DNA of 64,000 nucleotides from Diplosphaera chodatii (GCA_032358165.1 JAALGY010000033.1:744001-808000), one strand, 5' to 3'; numbered from the stretch's first letter, positions 40,301 to 53,300 are shown. Translations and numbers: made by a program. Notes: generated by a model from the sequence alone, not told the origin.

Positions 40301-40860
40301 GGCGTCGCTGCAGGGCCTCCAGGAGCTGCGCGTGCTCAACGCCAGCGTCTGCCCCTCGCTCACTGACGCCGGACTGGAGGTGGGCACAGCAGCTACTATA
40401 TTCCATATGCGTGTCGAGTGCCTGGTTTGTTGGTGCCGACACCCACTGCAGTGCGACACTATTGCAGGGCTACTGTCCCTGTTGCTGGTCGCTGATGCTG
40501 CTGACGCTTCGTCTGGTGATGGACGTAGGTGCTAGCGGCGCACTGCCCCAAGCGCCTGCACCACGTGACAGTGGCAGGCGCTGGCAACGGCCTGGTCACA
40601 CGCCAGGTGTGCCGGCGTTGCACTTCCCAGTCCTGGACGTCTGTTACGTGGTAGTATCGCCTGAGCACCGCGGCAACCTGTGAGCGTGCAAGTGTGATCA
40701 AGATGTGATGCTACCTGATGTGCCGCGCCTCCAGGGAGTAGCGGAGCTGCTGGCGGCCCTGCCGGCGGAGGACGACGGGCGCTGCGCCACGGAGCGCGCC
40801 GTCGAGTTCAACCACCAGGAGCCCAACCTGCTGGCCTTGCTGACACGTCGAGATGGATAA
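37333..40860 (+). CDS. F-box and leucine-rich-repeat protein (AMN1/FBXL type)
   Basis: This is probably the substrate receptor of an SCF ubiquitin ligase. Exon 1 (37333-37669) has a low-complexity leader of about 80 residues, then the F-box DSLPADVAEQIFAQLLPSDL and KYARLVSR, completed across the first intron to VSRSWLRRASAAAPYAKPQL. The rest is a series of short exons each carrying cysteine-containing LRRs of about 25 residues. Examples are PRLVHLSLKRCRGITNTCLT, YSLSLARCYQITDSGLSTLA, LQSLKLSECELITDD, LEDLSIDRAYAATDAGMAAL, TAVQLHETRGLTDVGLSQLA and TELDLSLCRGVGEATLASLQ. Introns often fall at the repeat boundaries. The last exon reads GVAELLAALPAEDDGR to LLALLTRRDG with the stop at 40858-40860. 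The Skp1-binding role follows from the F-box; the target is unknown. Confidence 0.82.
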
Positions 40861-41478
40861 CAACACGCGGCTTGCCGACCGCAGTTGCTGAGCATGCATG
40901 CATGCGTGCGGTGTTCGTGGTTGACGGCGCAGGTTGGACGGGCGTTGAAGTATAGTGCTTCTTGCCTGTAAGCGTTCCTCGATTGATCGAAAGAATGTTT
41001 CAACGGTATGTGTCATCTACTGGGGATGTTCGTATGTGTATGCAACCCCAAACTCAGTCTGCTGCAGCAGAAGCAGCCCGATGTCCATGCAGGCATGCAC
41101 ACGACTGCATCCAAACCAGCAGCACAGCATGCACAGCACGCTGCTCAGCCCACGCACACGGCTCAGATGTCGCACGTCGCCTTAGTTGCATTCGGCATTG
41201 AACTGGCTTGTCGCATTCACTGCTACTGCATACCCCGCTGCTCACACTGGTGCCAGTGGCACAGCAAGCCTGACAGCATCACCTTCATGCCTACATCAGA
41301 GTGGTCGGCCTGAAGTGCAGCAACAGGCAATGCATGCAACGATAAACTGAAGCCGCGCATGGCTCACGATGGTTGTCGAGTTCATTTGACCAAGTGAGAC
41401 GGAGGCAGCACTTGAAACATGTTTCGATGTGCTGCTCCTGCGGCTGGACCACCAGGCTAGACCCCGACACATGACAGC
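40861..41478. other. Intergenic between the F-box gene and the SBNO gene
   Basis: About 620 bp with no conserved exon. It should hold the F-box 3' UTR, ended near the TGTAA at 40967, and the SBNO promoter. A short run of alternating gcatgcatgc occurs near 40893. Confidence 0.5.
40967..40971 (+). other. Candidate polyadenylation signal TGTAA for the F-box/LRR gene
   Basis: TGTAA is the usual green-algal polyadenylation element. This copy is about 107 nt downstream of the stop at 40860, a normal distance. Confidence 0.45.
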
Positions 41479-44400
41479 ATGGATTATGTGGGGCCATCAT
41501 ACATCAGGCAGGCCAGCTCCGCGCCTGAGGTTGTCTGGAACGAGCGCCCTCCAATGCAACGGGCGCCAGAACAGGCGCCGACACAAGCTCCGGCGCAGGC
41601 GCCACCCACAGAGGTGCTATTCCTGATGTGTGAACGCCAACGTTGAAGCAAACAAAGCGCTGTGCGAGCCATACAGCGCATGTTTCATTCCAACATGTGT
41701 GCATAGCGGCCGTGCTGTCGCAAGAGCCAGCTGCATCCGCATTGGGGTCACTACCCGTCACGGTGTTGCAGGATGAGCGTGGGGTCGGAGGGGATGAGTC
41801 CTTCTCGGAGAGTCTCAGCAAGGATGTGTTTGCCACCTATCAGTGCCGCTCTGTCCGACGCGGCATCGAGCACCCTGGCGACATTGCCGAAGCCAGCGGC
41901 CTGAGGTACAGACCATTGTCAGCTGCATGCATGCCTATCGGATTTGGCAATATTGCATGCTTGCAATGGTGCGACCTCGGAACAGGTGAAGGCGTTCCAT
42001 TACTCAAGTTTGTTGTATCTGCTCTGCAGCGCGTGTCTGCTTCCGCCGGCGGACTACCCGCTTTGGGACAGCATTGGGGATGACATTGTGAACCGTGGCC
42101 TGCTGAGCCAGCTGCAGCTGGAGGGCGTTATGTACGCCAGCATGAAGCACCTGCAGTGGTTGCCCAGCGGCCAACGTGAGTCCTATGGGCCGCCCATGGT
42201 CTCCGTTTGCTGCAGCTGGCGTGCATGTGGGGTGATAGGTTTGCCGCCCGCAGTCAAGCCATTCAAGTTCGGCGATGCACAATCTCCTGGCCCTTCCTGC
42301 ACGCTTCATGCCCATGAGTGATGCAGGCGCGGGATTCTTCATTGGTGATGGCGCGGGTGTGGGCAAGGGCCGCCAGATTGCGGGCATCATCCTGGACAAC
42401 TTTGCCCGAGGCCGACGCCGTGCAGTGTGGCTGTCCACCAGTGAGCATCAGCATGGAGAAGCTGCATCTCTGGCTGCTGGCCGCTCGAGTTCAAACTCTA
42501 TCAACTGGTTGCACCTGGCATGTTGCAGGCTCGGATCTGCATCATGATGCAGAGCGAGACCTGCACGACCTGGGCTGCGCCGGTATCAGCATCATCAACA
42601 ATGTAGGGTGCCGGTGTATCGTGCAACTGCCTCTGTTGGAATTCGCACATGCCAATTGCATTGCATGACACATGCGATTGTATCACTGCAGGTGCAAACA
42701 CTTGACAAGGGAACGAGGGTCGTGGGCCTCTCGAAGGACTTGCAGGAGGGCGTACTGTTCATGTGAGCCCGCATGGGGTTCTGTCATGGTCAGAATGCAC
42801 AATTCGTAAAATGCGAGATTAAAGTGCGGGTCTGTCGCGAGGAGCTGACGGTTGTGTGATGGCTTGGTCACCGACAACCGCAGGACATACCACACATTGA
42901 TCAGTCCCAGCAAGGGCAAGACCCGCCTGGAGCAGGTCATCGAATGGGTTGGTGGCCCAGACTTTGATGGCCCGATCGTCTTTGATGAGGCTCACAAGGT
43001 GTGGTCTGCTTGCAATCGCGTGAACACTTGTGGTGTGCAGAAGCCATCCAGGCGCAACTGTCATCAACTTACTCATGTATGCCATCACCTGCGGTCAGGC
43101 CAAGAACTTCGTCCCAGGCGCCGAGGGCAAGAGCACCAAGGTGTCAGCCACGGTGCTGGCGCTGCAGGAGCAGCTGCCCAAAGCTCGCATCGTGTATTGC
43201 TCCGCAACCGGTGTCAGTGAGTCTTATCACTTGACCTTCCTGTCAGGATGGTGCCACAGTCGCTCAGGCTCGTGGGGCAAGCCTGCTGTGACAGCCGTCA
43301 TGTTCAAGCAAGCCTCCTAGTGTTGGCACCCCCTGCTGAGCAACACATCGTTACTTGCAGGCGAGGTTGGCAACATGGCATACATGAGTCGCCTGGGCTT
43401 GTGGGGCGCTGGCAGCGCCTTTGACGACTTTGAAGCGTTTTTGGACAGCATGAAGAAGCGCGGTGTCAGTTTCCTCGAGATGCTGGTGCGTCCCTGCAGG
43501 TATTGAGCAAGTTTGTGAGCTTCTTATCGGCATGTTGCATTGCATCAAACAGCATTCCAACTGCAGGCGATGGAGATGAAGCTGGAGGGTTTCTACGTTG
43601 CTCGAGGGCTGTCCTTCAGGTTGGTTGCCTACATGCAAGCAGAACGCAGTGGTGGTGACACATATAGGAGTCTGATTGGTCGGGCGACAGTCTACTTGTT
43701 CATGGAAATGAGACGTCCCAACACCATTTGGCAGGGAGGCAGAGTTCATGGAGCTGCCCTGCGACCTGACGCAAGAACAGCGTGCACTCTATGACATGGC
43801 GGTCGAAGAGTGGCGCATCCTGAGAGTAGCAGTCCAGCAGGTGGGTCGTGCATGAGACAGACTAGTTTGTCACGAACGTGAGCTAAGTGGACCCGAAGGG
43901 TTCTGATCACAGAATTCTGGCATTGCAGGCACTGGTACTCCTGCAATCATCCAGCCGTGATGTGTGGAAGACCTTCTGGGCAACACAGCAGCGGTTTTTC
44001 AAGCTGCTGTGCGTGAGCCTGAAGGTGAGACGACTGTATTCGCTAGCAGATGTCGTCAAGTTTGTACACAAGCCAGACGTTATGCACCCACAATGTGCGT
44101 ACTTTTGTGCAATTCCTTCGTCACACTATTATCCTCCGGCTCTTGCGCTTGCAGATCCCAGTGGTCGTCCAAGAAGCAAAGGCGGCCCTGGCGGGGGGTC
44201 ACTGCGTGGTCATTGGCCTGCAGGCAACTGGCGAAGCCGCTGCACAGGTGCGACTGCTTTGCAGATGGCTTTTCGCATGTGTTGGATCCCCCTGCCAACC
44301 TGGGGACTGCTGTCGAGACCCAACCGTTCCTGAAGCGGGGCCGCACCGCCACATGCACCGCCATCCGGCAACTGTTCAATATTTTGTCTGCCCAGGCGCT

Positions 44401-47400
44401 GGACCTGCAGCCTGGGGCACATTGTGGCTTCGTGTCCGTCACGCAGCAGATGCTGGTGCAGTTCGTCAAAGGCCAGTTTCCAGTGAAGAGGGATGCTGTT
44501 GACCTTCCAGGTGTGATGCTGTCCGGTCAAGTGCACCTCGATTGTCTTCTATGCTCTGCAGGCATCACTATAGAATCTATGATGCTCAGACTACTGTGTG
44601 TGTACAGATCCTGCAGCGCCCCCGAAGCCCACAGGACCAGACGTTGAGGAGCGGCAATGCGTCGCAATGCGCGACACTTTGCTGAAGCGGTACCGTGAGG
44701 AGATTGTGTTGCCGCCAAACTTCCTAGACCAGGTAGAGCTGTGTCTTGAAAGTTGCCAGCAACATCAGTGCAAGTTGGTGTGATTCTCCACTCATACTGC
44801 ACCGAGGAACGGTTGCAGCACCTTTGCAGACTGTGTTGTCATGCTCTTGCAGCTGATTCAGGAGCTGGGGGGCCAGCATGCCGTGGCGGAGATGACAGGC
44901 CGCAAGGGCCGCATCGTCTCGGACGCCAGTGGCAGGTGAACCTCATCATCTTAGAGCCTGGTGATGATTTACGTCAGAATCAAGCGACTGGCATGTGCAA
45001 GCAAGGAGCAAGTGATGAACTACATATATGTGCTGAGAAGCTCATGAGTGTGTGGGCATCGAAGCCGACACTACGATGTACACACTCTGAGCAGGGGCAT
45101 GTACCAACTTCGGGCCAAGCCAGACAGCGCTGAGCTGGACTCGCTCAATGTGCGGGAAACGGAGGCGTTCATGAAGGGCAAGAAACTCATCGCCATCGTG
45201 TCGGATGCGGCCTCTACCGGCATCTCGCTGCATGCCTCGAAGCAGGTACATCAGTTGCAGCAGATGCATAATCCTCAGCGCATACTACAGCCCCTTGGAT
45301 GAGCATGACCCCTCCTTTCACGTTTCAACAGTAAGGTTCCCTGGTATGACACTGACGCCACATCTATTGGTACTACCAGTGTGCGAACCAGCGGCGGCGG
45401 GTCCACCTGACCATTGAACTGCCGTGGAGTGCGGACAAAGCCATTCAGCAGCTGGGCCGCTCCCACCGCTCCAACCAGGTGCATGGTGTGGCTGCACAGC
45501 TTTCACGGCGGCCCTGCCGGTCGAGTCACTGCAAACAGCTTACAGCCTGCCAAGCTCAGGCACCGCACTGCGACACGCCTTGTATCTGATGATGTACAGG
45601 TCTGTGGGCCGGTCTACAAGCTGGTGAGCACAAACCTGGGCGGTGAGAAGCGTTTCGCAGCAGCCGTCGCACGCCGCCTGCAGGTGCAGCCCCAGTGGCA
45701 AGCATACTGTCTGACGTGAATTGCAACCTAGCAGTGTGTGTGGCTTGGTGTCAGAAGCTAGCGTGCCCTTTCACGGCTCGACAGAGTGACGGTTTGCTGT
45801 GCAGTCGCTGGGGGCGCTGACGCGCGGTGACCGCCGGGCGGCCTCCGGCATCGACCTGTCCGAGGCCAACTTCGACAGCCCCCTGGGCCGCAAGTCCCTG
45901 AGGTACGCCTGCAGCCGCCGCCAGCTGCATGGCTGATCCTCTGCAGGTTCCTTCGAACCGCTGCAACCTCTGCCCTACTCTTTCAATGGCTGATACTGTT
46001 TGTGTTGTTCAGGCGCATGTACGACTCCATTACGCTCGGGCTGCCACAGCTGCCGCCTGGGGTGACCATGGCAGAGGTAGTGCAGGACAGCGAAGAGGCC
46101 GAGCTTATTGCAGCGGCTGCTGCAGACCGCGTCACTGCAGACCAGGTCATTTGGAAGCTGCCGCAGACATGGCAGCGCTGTCTGCATGGTGCCCAACAGA
46201 GAGTCGAGCTGATCTATGCTCCTGTGTGCTGAGCTTTCAGGGGACTGCCGCTGAGGTCATGCATCCTGCTGCTGTGCAGGTGGAGCAGCTGCACGGCGAC
46301 CTACGGGACTGCTGCGACCTGATGGGCATCGGGCTCGGCGGCCAGGGCCGCGACACCATCGTGGAGGCCGACGCGCCCGCCGGCGCCGCCACAGCCTCCG
46401 GCACAAAGGACCTCGGCGACGTCAGGTCTGGCTGGTTGTGTGAGCCTGAGGTCGTGCATGCGATGGAGCCAAACTCGTTGCAAGCCTGCCATCATGTTGT
46501 CCGTGCCTCACAGTGGCACCTTCAGGCCTTCAGGCCATTGTTGCATGTATGCCATGCTTCGGGTGTGCGGACGCAAAGCTGACGGCGAATGAGGTGGGCA
46601 TGTGCAGGCGCTTCCTGAACCGGCTGCTGTCCCTGCCGTGCGCGCGGCAGAACCTGCTGTTCAACTACTTTGCCGCGACGCTGGCGGCGGAGATCCGGGC
46701 GGCCAAGGCGGAGGGCCGCTACTTCGAGGGCATGTCCGAGCTGGCCGGCGTGCCCAAGCTCAAGCAGGTGCCCCTGTGCTTGTGAGCGCAGCATGTGTTG
46801 CCTGCGACGCCTGGCAGTGCGGCGGTGAGGCCCGACCTGCCTGCTTGGCACCAATGGCATCCATCACGACGCAAGGACAACGTGTTCAGGCTGCTGTGGC
46901 GGGGTGTGCAGGAGCCCGATGTGGTGTGGACGGACCACAGCAGTGGGTTGCAGACGCTGCGCAACATCCTGCAGGTCGATCGCGGCATGTCCTATGAGGT
47001 ATGCAACGCCGCGGATGTTCTTGTTGCTGCACGAGCCGTATGAGCGTGTGAGTTGCCTGTTGTTGCTGCTGCCAAACTTACATGCAGGGACACACCTGTG
47101 CGCAGGTGGCTGTGCAGAGGCTGAAGCACGACAGCCGGCAGGGCGACAGCAGCGGCTTCCGCCGCAGCAGACGCCCCATTTTTGGGCAGACCATGTACCT
47201 GCTTGCACTGCAGGTATCCTATTGCAGTGTTCAGTGGCCAGGGCCACCTGCATTACAGCCTGCATGTGATGCAATCGCTGCCTGCTGCATTGCACATTCC
47301 CAGCTCTTTCGCCACTCTGTGACCGAAGTATCCGGCCATGCTGCAGAACCCCAACAACAGGCACACCTTTGCCATCTGCCGGCCCAACACTGGGTCCAGC

Positions 47401-49635
47401 TTCTTCGACATGGAGGTGCGGGGTTTGGCAGTCCCTTGCCAACCTGCCGTGACCCTGTGCGCCGCGTGAACCCCTCAAAACCCTTGACTCACCTGGGATC
47501 CACGAGTTCAGGACGCTGCCTCTGCTGCGCAGCGCGACGAGCTGGAGACGAAGTACCAGCGCGTGTCGCCGGAGGAGGTCGAGGAGGGCTGGAAGCACGT
47601 CCACGAGGTGTCCGCCGTCGCCTGCATGCACGGCGACAACTGCAGCGTCGGCGACGCCTGCCAGGTAGTGGGCCCAACTGTCCCGCAGCCACACTGCCAC
47701 CTGCTGCTGCCGCCTGCACCCCGTCGTCAGTTCCCAGGCTTGGAGGGGACCCGCAGCGCTGTCTGCCTGCTCGCAGACGGGGCGCCGCATCACGGAGGTG
47801 GCGGTGCTGAGCGGCAGCGTGGTGCGCATCTGGGGCGCCCTGGAGCGCATCCTGTCCCGCCACGAGCACCAGCTGTCCCGCAGCGACCGCACCATGCGCG
47901 TGCTCCGCGTCGACCTGGGCCCCGGCAACAGCCTCGTCGGTGAGGCTGCTTGCTGGACACACCAGTTGTAAGTGCCTCGACCGCGTGTCCACTGTGCATT
48001 GACCTCTGTGGGTCACACTGCAGGCGGCGGCTGCACCACGCTTGAATGCTCTATGCTTGATGCGTGGCCCCCTGACCTGGCTTGTGCTACCACCCACCCC
48101 AACAGGCGTGCGGTACCCCAGCCACCTGCTGCCGGAGGTCACGGCGCTGCTGCAGTCGGCGGAGCAGGCGGCCAAGCTGGCGCAGTCGCAGCTGCAGGCC
48201 CACAGCTCGCTGCAGAAGCAGCAGCAGCAGCAGGAGAAGGTGTGCGCCCCCCAGACCTGCCCTCGAGAGGAGCGCGCAAGTGCGGTCGCTCCTGTCCTGC
48301 CTGCATTCAAATCTGTCATGTCAAGCAGCCGCAAGGCATTGACTCGAGACTGGCCTGATGTGCACCGGGTGTGCTGGCCTGCAGGCCATGAAGGCATCGG
48401 CAATGGGCGCGGCCTCAGCTGTGCGGCATGAGCCGCCGACGCCCGTCGATCCCAAGTCCCTTGCCAAGGCCTTCAGGTGCTTGTCCACATGTTGCTGCAC
48501 TGCAGCAGATACAGCCAAGCACACGCTGTGAGCTCCGACTGGGCAGAGGCACGGCATGCGACCAACCTTTGCCCTAGTGCAGCTGCAGCAGCCAAGGTTG
48601 TCGTGCACAGCAGCATGCGTGTGGAACATTGGCCCAACCCCAGCTGCGTTGGTCGCAGGGCGCCTAAGACGATGCTGAGCTTCTTCAAGCCCAAGGCAGG
48701 GTCCACTGCAAAGCCGCTCAAAGGCAGCACCAGTGGGACCAGCAATGGCATCGCCAATGGCAGCCCCAACAGCAGCGTCCCAGTTGCAGGCAAGCAGCAG
48801 CAGCATACTGCACAGCCTGCCCCTCCAGCCAAACAGCAGGCACCCGCGCTCAAGCGGCAACTCTTGCCAGCTCCGCACAGCCTCAGGAAGCAGCCACAGC
48901 CGAAGCGGCTGTGTATAGATGCTTCAACGTCGCCTACCCAGGTGACAATCGCACCCAACACTGGCATGTCGCTAGGATGCAATGCTGGCCCATGGTAAGC
49001 AAGCCAGCCGCTAGCTGGCTAAGCAAATACTGCTTGCTGCCTGGTAACCCTGTGTCATGCGACACCGCATAGGAGGACTCTCACGATGCGTCAACCATGA
49101 TAACGACATTGCAGGCCAATGGTTCCGTCAGCATCATCGACCTGGCTGACTCAGACACCACAGCACTGAACGGCGCGGAGCCCGGCCGGCCCTCAGCGAC
49201 GCAGGACACAGCCGGCACGCCGCCAGAGGCGGCGCCGACGGCGCTTCCAGCAGCAGCGCCGGCAGCGGCCGCCGAGTCCCAGCCTGGCGGCCTCCGCGCC
49301 GGTGACGGCAACGCAGCTGGGAGAGACGACCCGGGCGTAGACGCACGTCCCAGTTGCTACAGCAGCCAGCAGACGCCAGGTGGCCGGGAACCCTGCAAAT
49401 GAACACCTGATTCGGCAGGCACCCTGTAAACTGCCACACCCAGAGCACAGTGGTCTGGGCCCTGAGCCTGCAGACTGAACGTGCAGGTGCAAAGGCAGCG
49501 GGCGCCTTCCCAGACAGCGTGGTCGGGGCCATCACAGCCATGGGCTTCACGCGCACGCAGGCAGAGCGGGCGCTGTGGATGACGCATGGCAACGCTGAAA
49601 GAGCAGCAGCGTGGCTCATGGACCAGGCAGCGTGA
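41479..49635 (+). CDS. SBNO: Strawberry-notch (SBNO/FORGETTER1) family helicase with C-terminal PIP-like motif and UBA-like domain
   Basis: These are SNF2/DEAD-like nucleoplasmic helicases that act in transcription and chromatin memory. The start [20 protein letters not shown] is inferred; ATG 41471 is out of frame with it. Core blocks are [20 protein letters not shown], the Walker [29 protein letters not shown], the Walker [88 protein letters not shown] (motif VI region, then HRSNQ), [15 protein letters not shown], and [20 protein letters not shown]. Beyond the SBNO C-terminal domain ([20 protein letters not shown]) come a Gln-rich helix, an exon reading [13 protein letters not shown] that resembles a PCNA-binding PIP box, and a low-complexity linker. 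The protein ends in a UBA-like segment, [20 protein letters not shown] through [10 protein letters not shown]. The stop is at 49633-49635. The helicase identity is firm; the tail functions are inferred. Confidence 0.88.
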
Positions 49636-49977
49636 GGACACAGCCTGGAGATGACATACAGCGGTTCTGCCTGTATTGTTTTGCAGCAGAACCACTTGTA
49701 TTGTTTTGCAGCAGAACCACAGCAACATATCTCCCATGGCCCGTCATGGCCATTGCTGCTTCGTGCTTTGGGCGGCATTTCGTAGGGTGCAGGTGAGCAG
49801 CAGGCAGGAGAGTTATGCGCAATGACGCGGGCAATCAGCAGTCAGCACGCTTCAGCTTGCTCACGACATTCATGACACTGCAGAGACTGCGCCACGCAAT
49901 GCAACACAATGTGCAGATTGCTCATCAATTGTATAAGCTCATCGTTCCTGCTCTGTCCCTGGTAAGCAGCGGAGGCT
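49636..49977. other. Intergenic between SBNO and the small unknown gene
   Basis: About 340 bp containing a short tandem repeat (49672-49721) just past the SBNO stop. No conserved exon is seen. Confidence 0.5.
49672..49721. repeat. 25-bp exact-to-near-exact tandem duplication downstream of SBNO
   Basis: Two copies of a 25-bp unit beginning tgtattgttttgcagcag lie at 49672-49696 and 49697-49721, differing only at the last base. They start 37 bp past the SBNO stop, in the likely 3' UTR. Confidence 0.85.
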
Positions 49978-50340
49978 ATGTCAAGACCTGAGAGCCTGTT
50001 CCCTGATGACGATATTTACGGTCTAATGACAGCAGCCTATCTGCTGGACAATGTGAGACTCCCTATCAACTCAAGTGATTTGGCTTGGCTGCACTGCCAT
50101 CATCCGCCAGCAGCGGCTGAAGCTGCGGAGGCTGCGGCGGCGCACGGCTGACTGGCAGACTGTCATCTGCGCTGCTGGTATTGGTGATGCACCCTGCGTC
50201 GTCTCTTCTCCTGCAATCAGCACCCCAGCAATGATGAGATATCTATTCTTACAATTGCTTGGCGCCAGATCGCAGTCAACAACCTCAAGACCACCCGTGT
50301 TTTCATAGTCTCACCTGTTGTCATCTACAAGGCCAAGTAA
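49978..50340 (+). CDS. Small unrecognised protein gene, multi-exon
   Basis: I do not recognise this protein. Exon 1 (49978-50052) encodes MSRPESLFPDDDIYGLMTAA and then YLLDN, followed by a gtgaga donor. A middle exon may start near 50111 (QRLKLRRLRRRTADWQTVIC). The last open stretch, about 50227-50340, reads SNDEISILTIAWRQIAVNNL followed by KTTRVFIVSPVVIYKAK and a stop. Both ends look like real protein rather than chance codons, but the internal splices could not be settled: the donor and acceptor phases I tried did not all agree. The stop lies inside the inferred last exon of the convergent transporter gene, so one of the two 3' ends may be wrong. A conserved algal or plant small protein is possible. 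Confidence 0.4.
50249..50253 (-). other. Candidate polyadenylation signal TGTAA for the MFS transporter
   Basis: The plus strand reads ttaca, so the minus-strand RNA reads TGTAA. It lies about 58 nt past the transporter stop at 50311, which supports that stop position. It also falls inside the last exon of the small plus-strand gene. Confidence 0.4.
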
Positions 50341-53300
50341 GGGCAACAGCGCCACCAGCGCCACCTACAGCAGGCAGGCCTGTCAGCACGCGCAGCTGGC
50401 AGTCGGGCAGACAAACACAGCGATGCACCTTGGCATGGCTGCACTCCTGCACAGCGAGTACCCATACGTACCAGCTTCACGATGGCGGTGATGATGAAGG
50501 TGTGCTGGAAGCCCACAGTGGAGATCAGCACCCTGCATGCAGGCGCTCACCCTGGTCAACATTGCCACCACGCCTGCACACACCCAGCCGCTTCCAACCA
50601 TGTTGCAGCATAGTGACCATGGTGCTGTTCAGGTGTCCGCACCCGCCAGCTGCTGCTGAGCCGCTCCAGCCGAAGGACTTGACGGACTCCAGGGCATTGA
50701 ACCGCGCTCGCAGCCGCTTCGGCACTGCATGCCAGCACCAGATGGTGTCACCAGTGGGCAACAGGACACTGCCTGAGCAGTTCTCCTCCGAGCCATCCGT
50801 AGCAACACTTAGGATGCCAGACCGAGCATGCGGGATGACTTCACATGTGAAGATGCTGGTGGGGGGCGTAACATGAATAAAAAGCATAGCACATCCCAAG
50901 GCTGCGCAGGTGGCAGCCAGACAGGGTTCGCACCATTGTCCATGAGCACCGAGCGCAGCAGCGGCCGTGAGGCGTTTGCAAAGCTGGAGCGCAGGAGGTG
51001 CGCCGCCACCAGCGCGTGTCCCGCCGCGCGGCTGTCCGTTGGCATGTACGCCATGCCCACCAGCAGGGCCACATCCGCTGCCCGCTGCAACAGTGAAACA
51101 TTGAATCGTGCATAAATCAGGACAAAGGAGGCGGCCTGCGGCATGCTGCACGCTTGGCGCACACGCCATGGGGTGCCTGGCTGGCACGAATGGGTTGGCA
51201 AGAAGCGTCCTGCAGGTGTGTCGTGGTGCAGGTGGGCCTGAGCGGTGCGAGGTACATACAGTGGGTGCGCTAACCGTCACGATTGTCAGGTGCATCCGAT
51301 CGAAACTGCATGAGAAGCACATGGAGCTTAGTTGTTGGGTCCAGTCTGATGCGGCTTTCTCACACGTATGCGACCAGCAAGCACAGCGTCATGCACATGT
51401 CGAGGTGCCAGCCAGTGGGGCCTCACCACTTGGTCATCGACTGCAGAATCAGCGCCAGCAGCGAGATGCCGAGCGGCATTATCAGTGAAATCGTGCTAAC
51501 GTACACTGGACCCAGTCCAACGAGCTCTATGAAGAACAAGCTGCAGCACACATAGCGACAATGACTGTGTTCTGTTGATGTGTGCATTATTGTGCAACTG
51601 CACGGGAGCAAGTGCATGGCAACATCGAACATCTGCTGTTTGGTGGTGCTCACCTGAAGAACTTAATTGTCATCCCTGCAGAAGCACTCAGCGTGTCAAT
51701 TCCTTGTTCATCCGACATTTGCCGACTGCAAACATGTCGGTACACTACCAATGAACAGCAACCTCAAAGCCACAGGGCATGTACCTGACGCCAGGGCGGA
51801 TATGAGGTCCGAAAACGACACGAGCGCTGGAATGGTGTATGCGCCAAAAGGACTCCAGGCTGCCTTCGGTGCCATCCGCTCTGCTTCACCTAGACTCTGG
51901 TAGCTGGCTGTCTCCCTGCGCGACCCACTGGCAATGTTTCACATTGTGTACCTGACTTGCACGCATCTGTAGTCTTGGAAAAACCACCATCAGCTCTTGT
52001 GCACACTGCGCAGCCAATGACACATGTGGGGGCACAGCAAGGGCGCACTGCAGGGACTCCGACAGCAGGCCCAGGGTCTTGTCGTCGTCGAAGAAGCACA
52101 TGAGCGTCAGCGGCAGCAGCATCGTGACGAGACCCGCGAGCAGCACCAGTCGGCAGGTGTCCGCCTGGGTATGACAGCAAACACACACTTCTGCATGCTC
52201 CGTCTCCAATGCAAAACCAGCCTGACGCTTCATGTGAGAATACAACTGACGAGCTGCAGCAGGCACTGGATGATGAGGACTCACCTCCCAGCTGTTGCCC
52301 AGGCACATGAACAGCGCGATGCTCACCGCCGGGCCGCAGGTGCTGCTCAGATTGATCACCACCTGCTTGGCTGTGTATAGTGCCGAGCTGCAGACCGGTG
52401 GACACAGAGGAAACATCAGCCAGCCAGCAGACTTGATTTCCCGCAGTGCGATGCAGCTGATGCCATCAATGCAATGCAGGCGCTGGGGCCTCCAAGCACA
52501 GGTCAGCTCCTGTGCCTGCTCACCTCTGCCCTGTGGCTACTGAATCGGCGAAGATGCTCTCAACAGCTGGGTTGTTGAAACCCCGGTAGCCGCCAATGAG
52601 CCCCAGCGCCACGTACAGCATTATGACCGGCGCGTCCGTGAACAACACCCAGCAGTACACCGCCGCTGCAGCACACAAATTGCATCGCCAACATTATACT
52701 CATTGTCCTAGTCCATGATGTGCTCGACAAGCACACAGCCGACCTGCTATGAAGGGCCTGCCACACCCGGCAATGCCACATCCGTCTACATATCTGCAGG
52801 CTGCGTGCCCTCACCTGCGAAGGCGCCCACTGCAGCCGCGCCGCGCAGCACTGCGTCCCGCCTGTACCTGTCCGCCAGCCACCCAGCCGGCACCGCCAGC
52901 AGCAGCTGCAGCACGATTGCACCAGGTGTTCACGACGGCACACGCTTATTAGCTTCAAGACTGTCACTTGACGCTTGGGCAGGAAAGTGCGAAGCTGACG
53001 CTGCACACCTGCATGGCTCCATTGACGCCCTGGATGTAGCCGACTGTGCTGTTGTCGTGTGTGCGCAGGTAGATGAACGCCTGCACTTGCAGGCATTGCG
53101 TCTGTGTGATACAATGTCCGCATGGCCAGCAACCCTTTGGACCACTCACTGCTGTCTTGGCCTCACGCAGCTGGTGCTCACCGAGAGGACGTCGCCGCTG
53201 CGGATGCTGCTGGAGGCCGTCTCAACCCACGTCCACCACAGGGTCAGCCTGCCGTGTGACACAAACGTAGGCCTTCCGTGCTGGTGCTCGTTTCCCATCA

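Noticed and set aside
48221..48240. cagcagcag run as a disease-like expanded repeat
   Set aside because: It is only five Gln codons within a normal Gln-rich helix of SBNO and is not notable.
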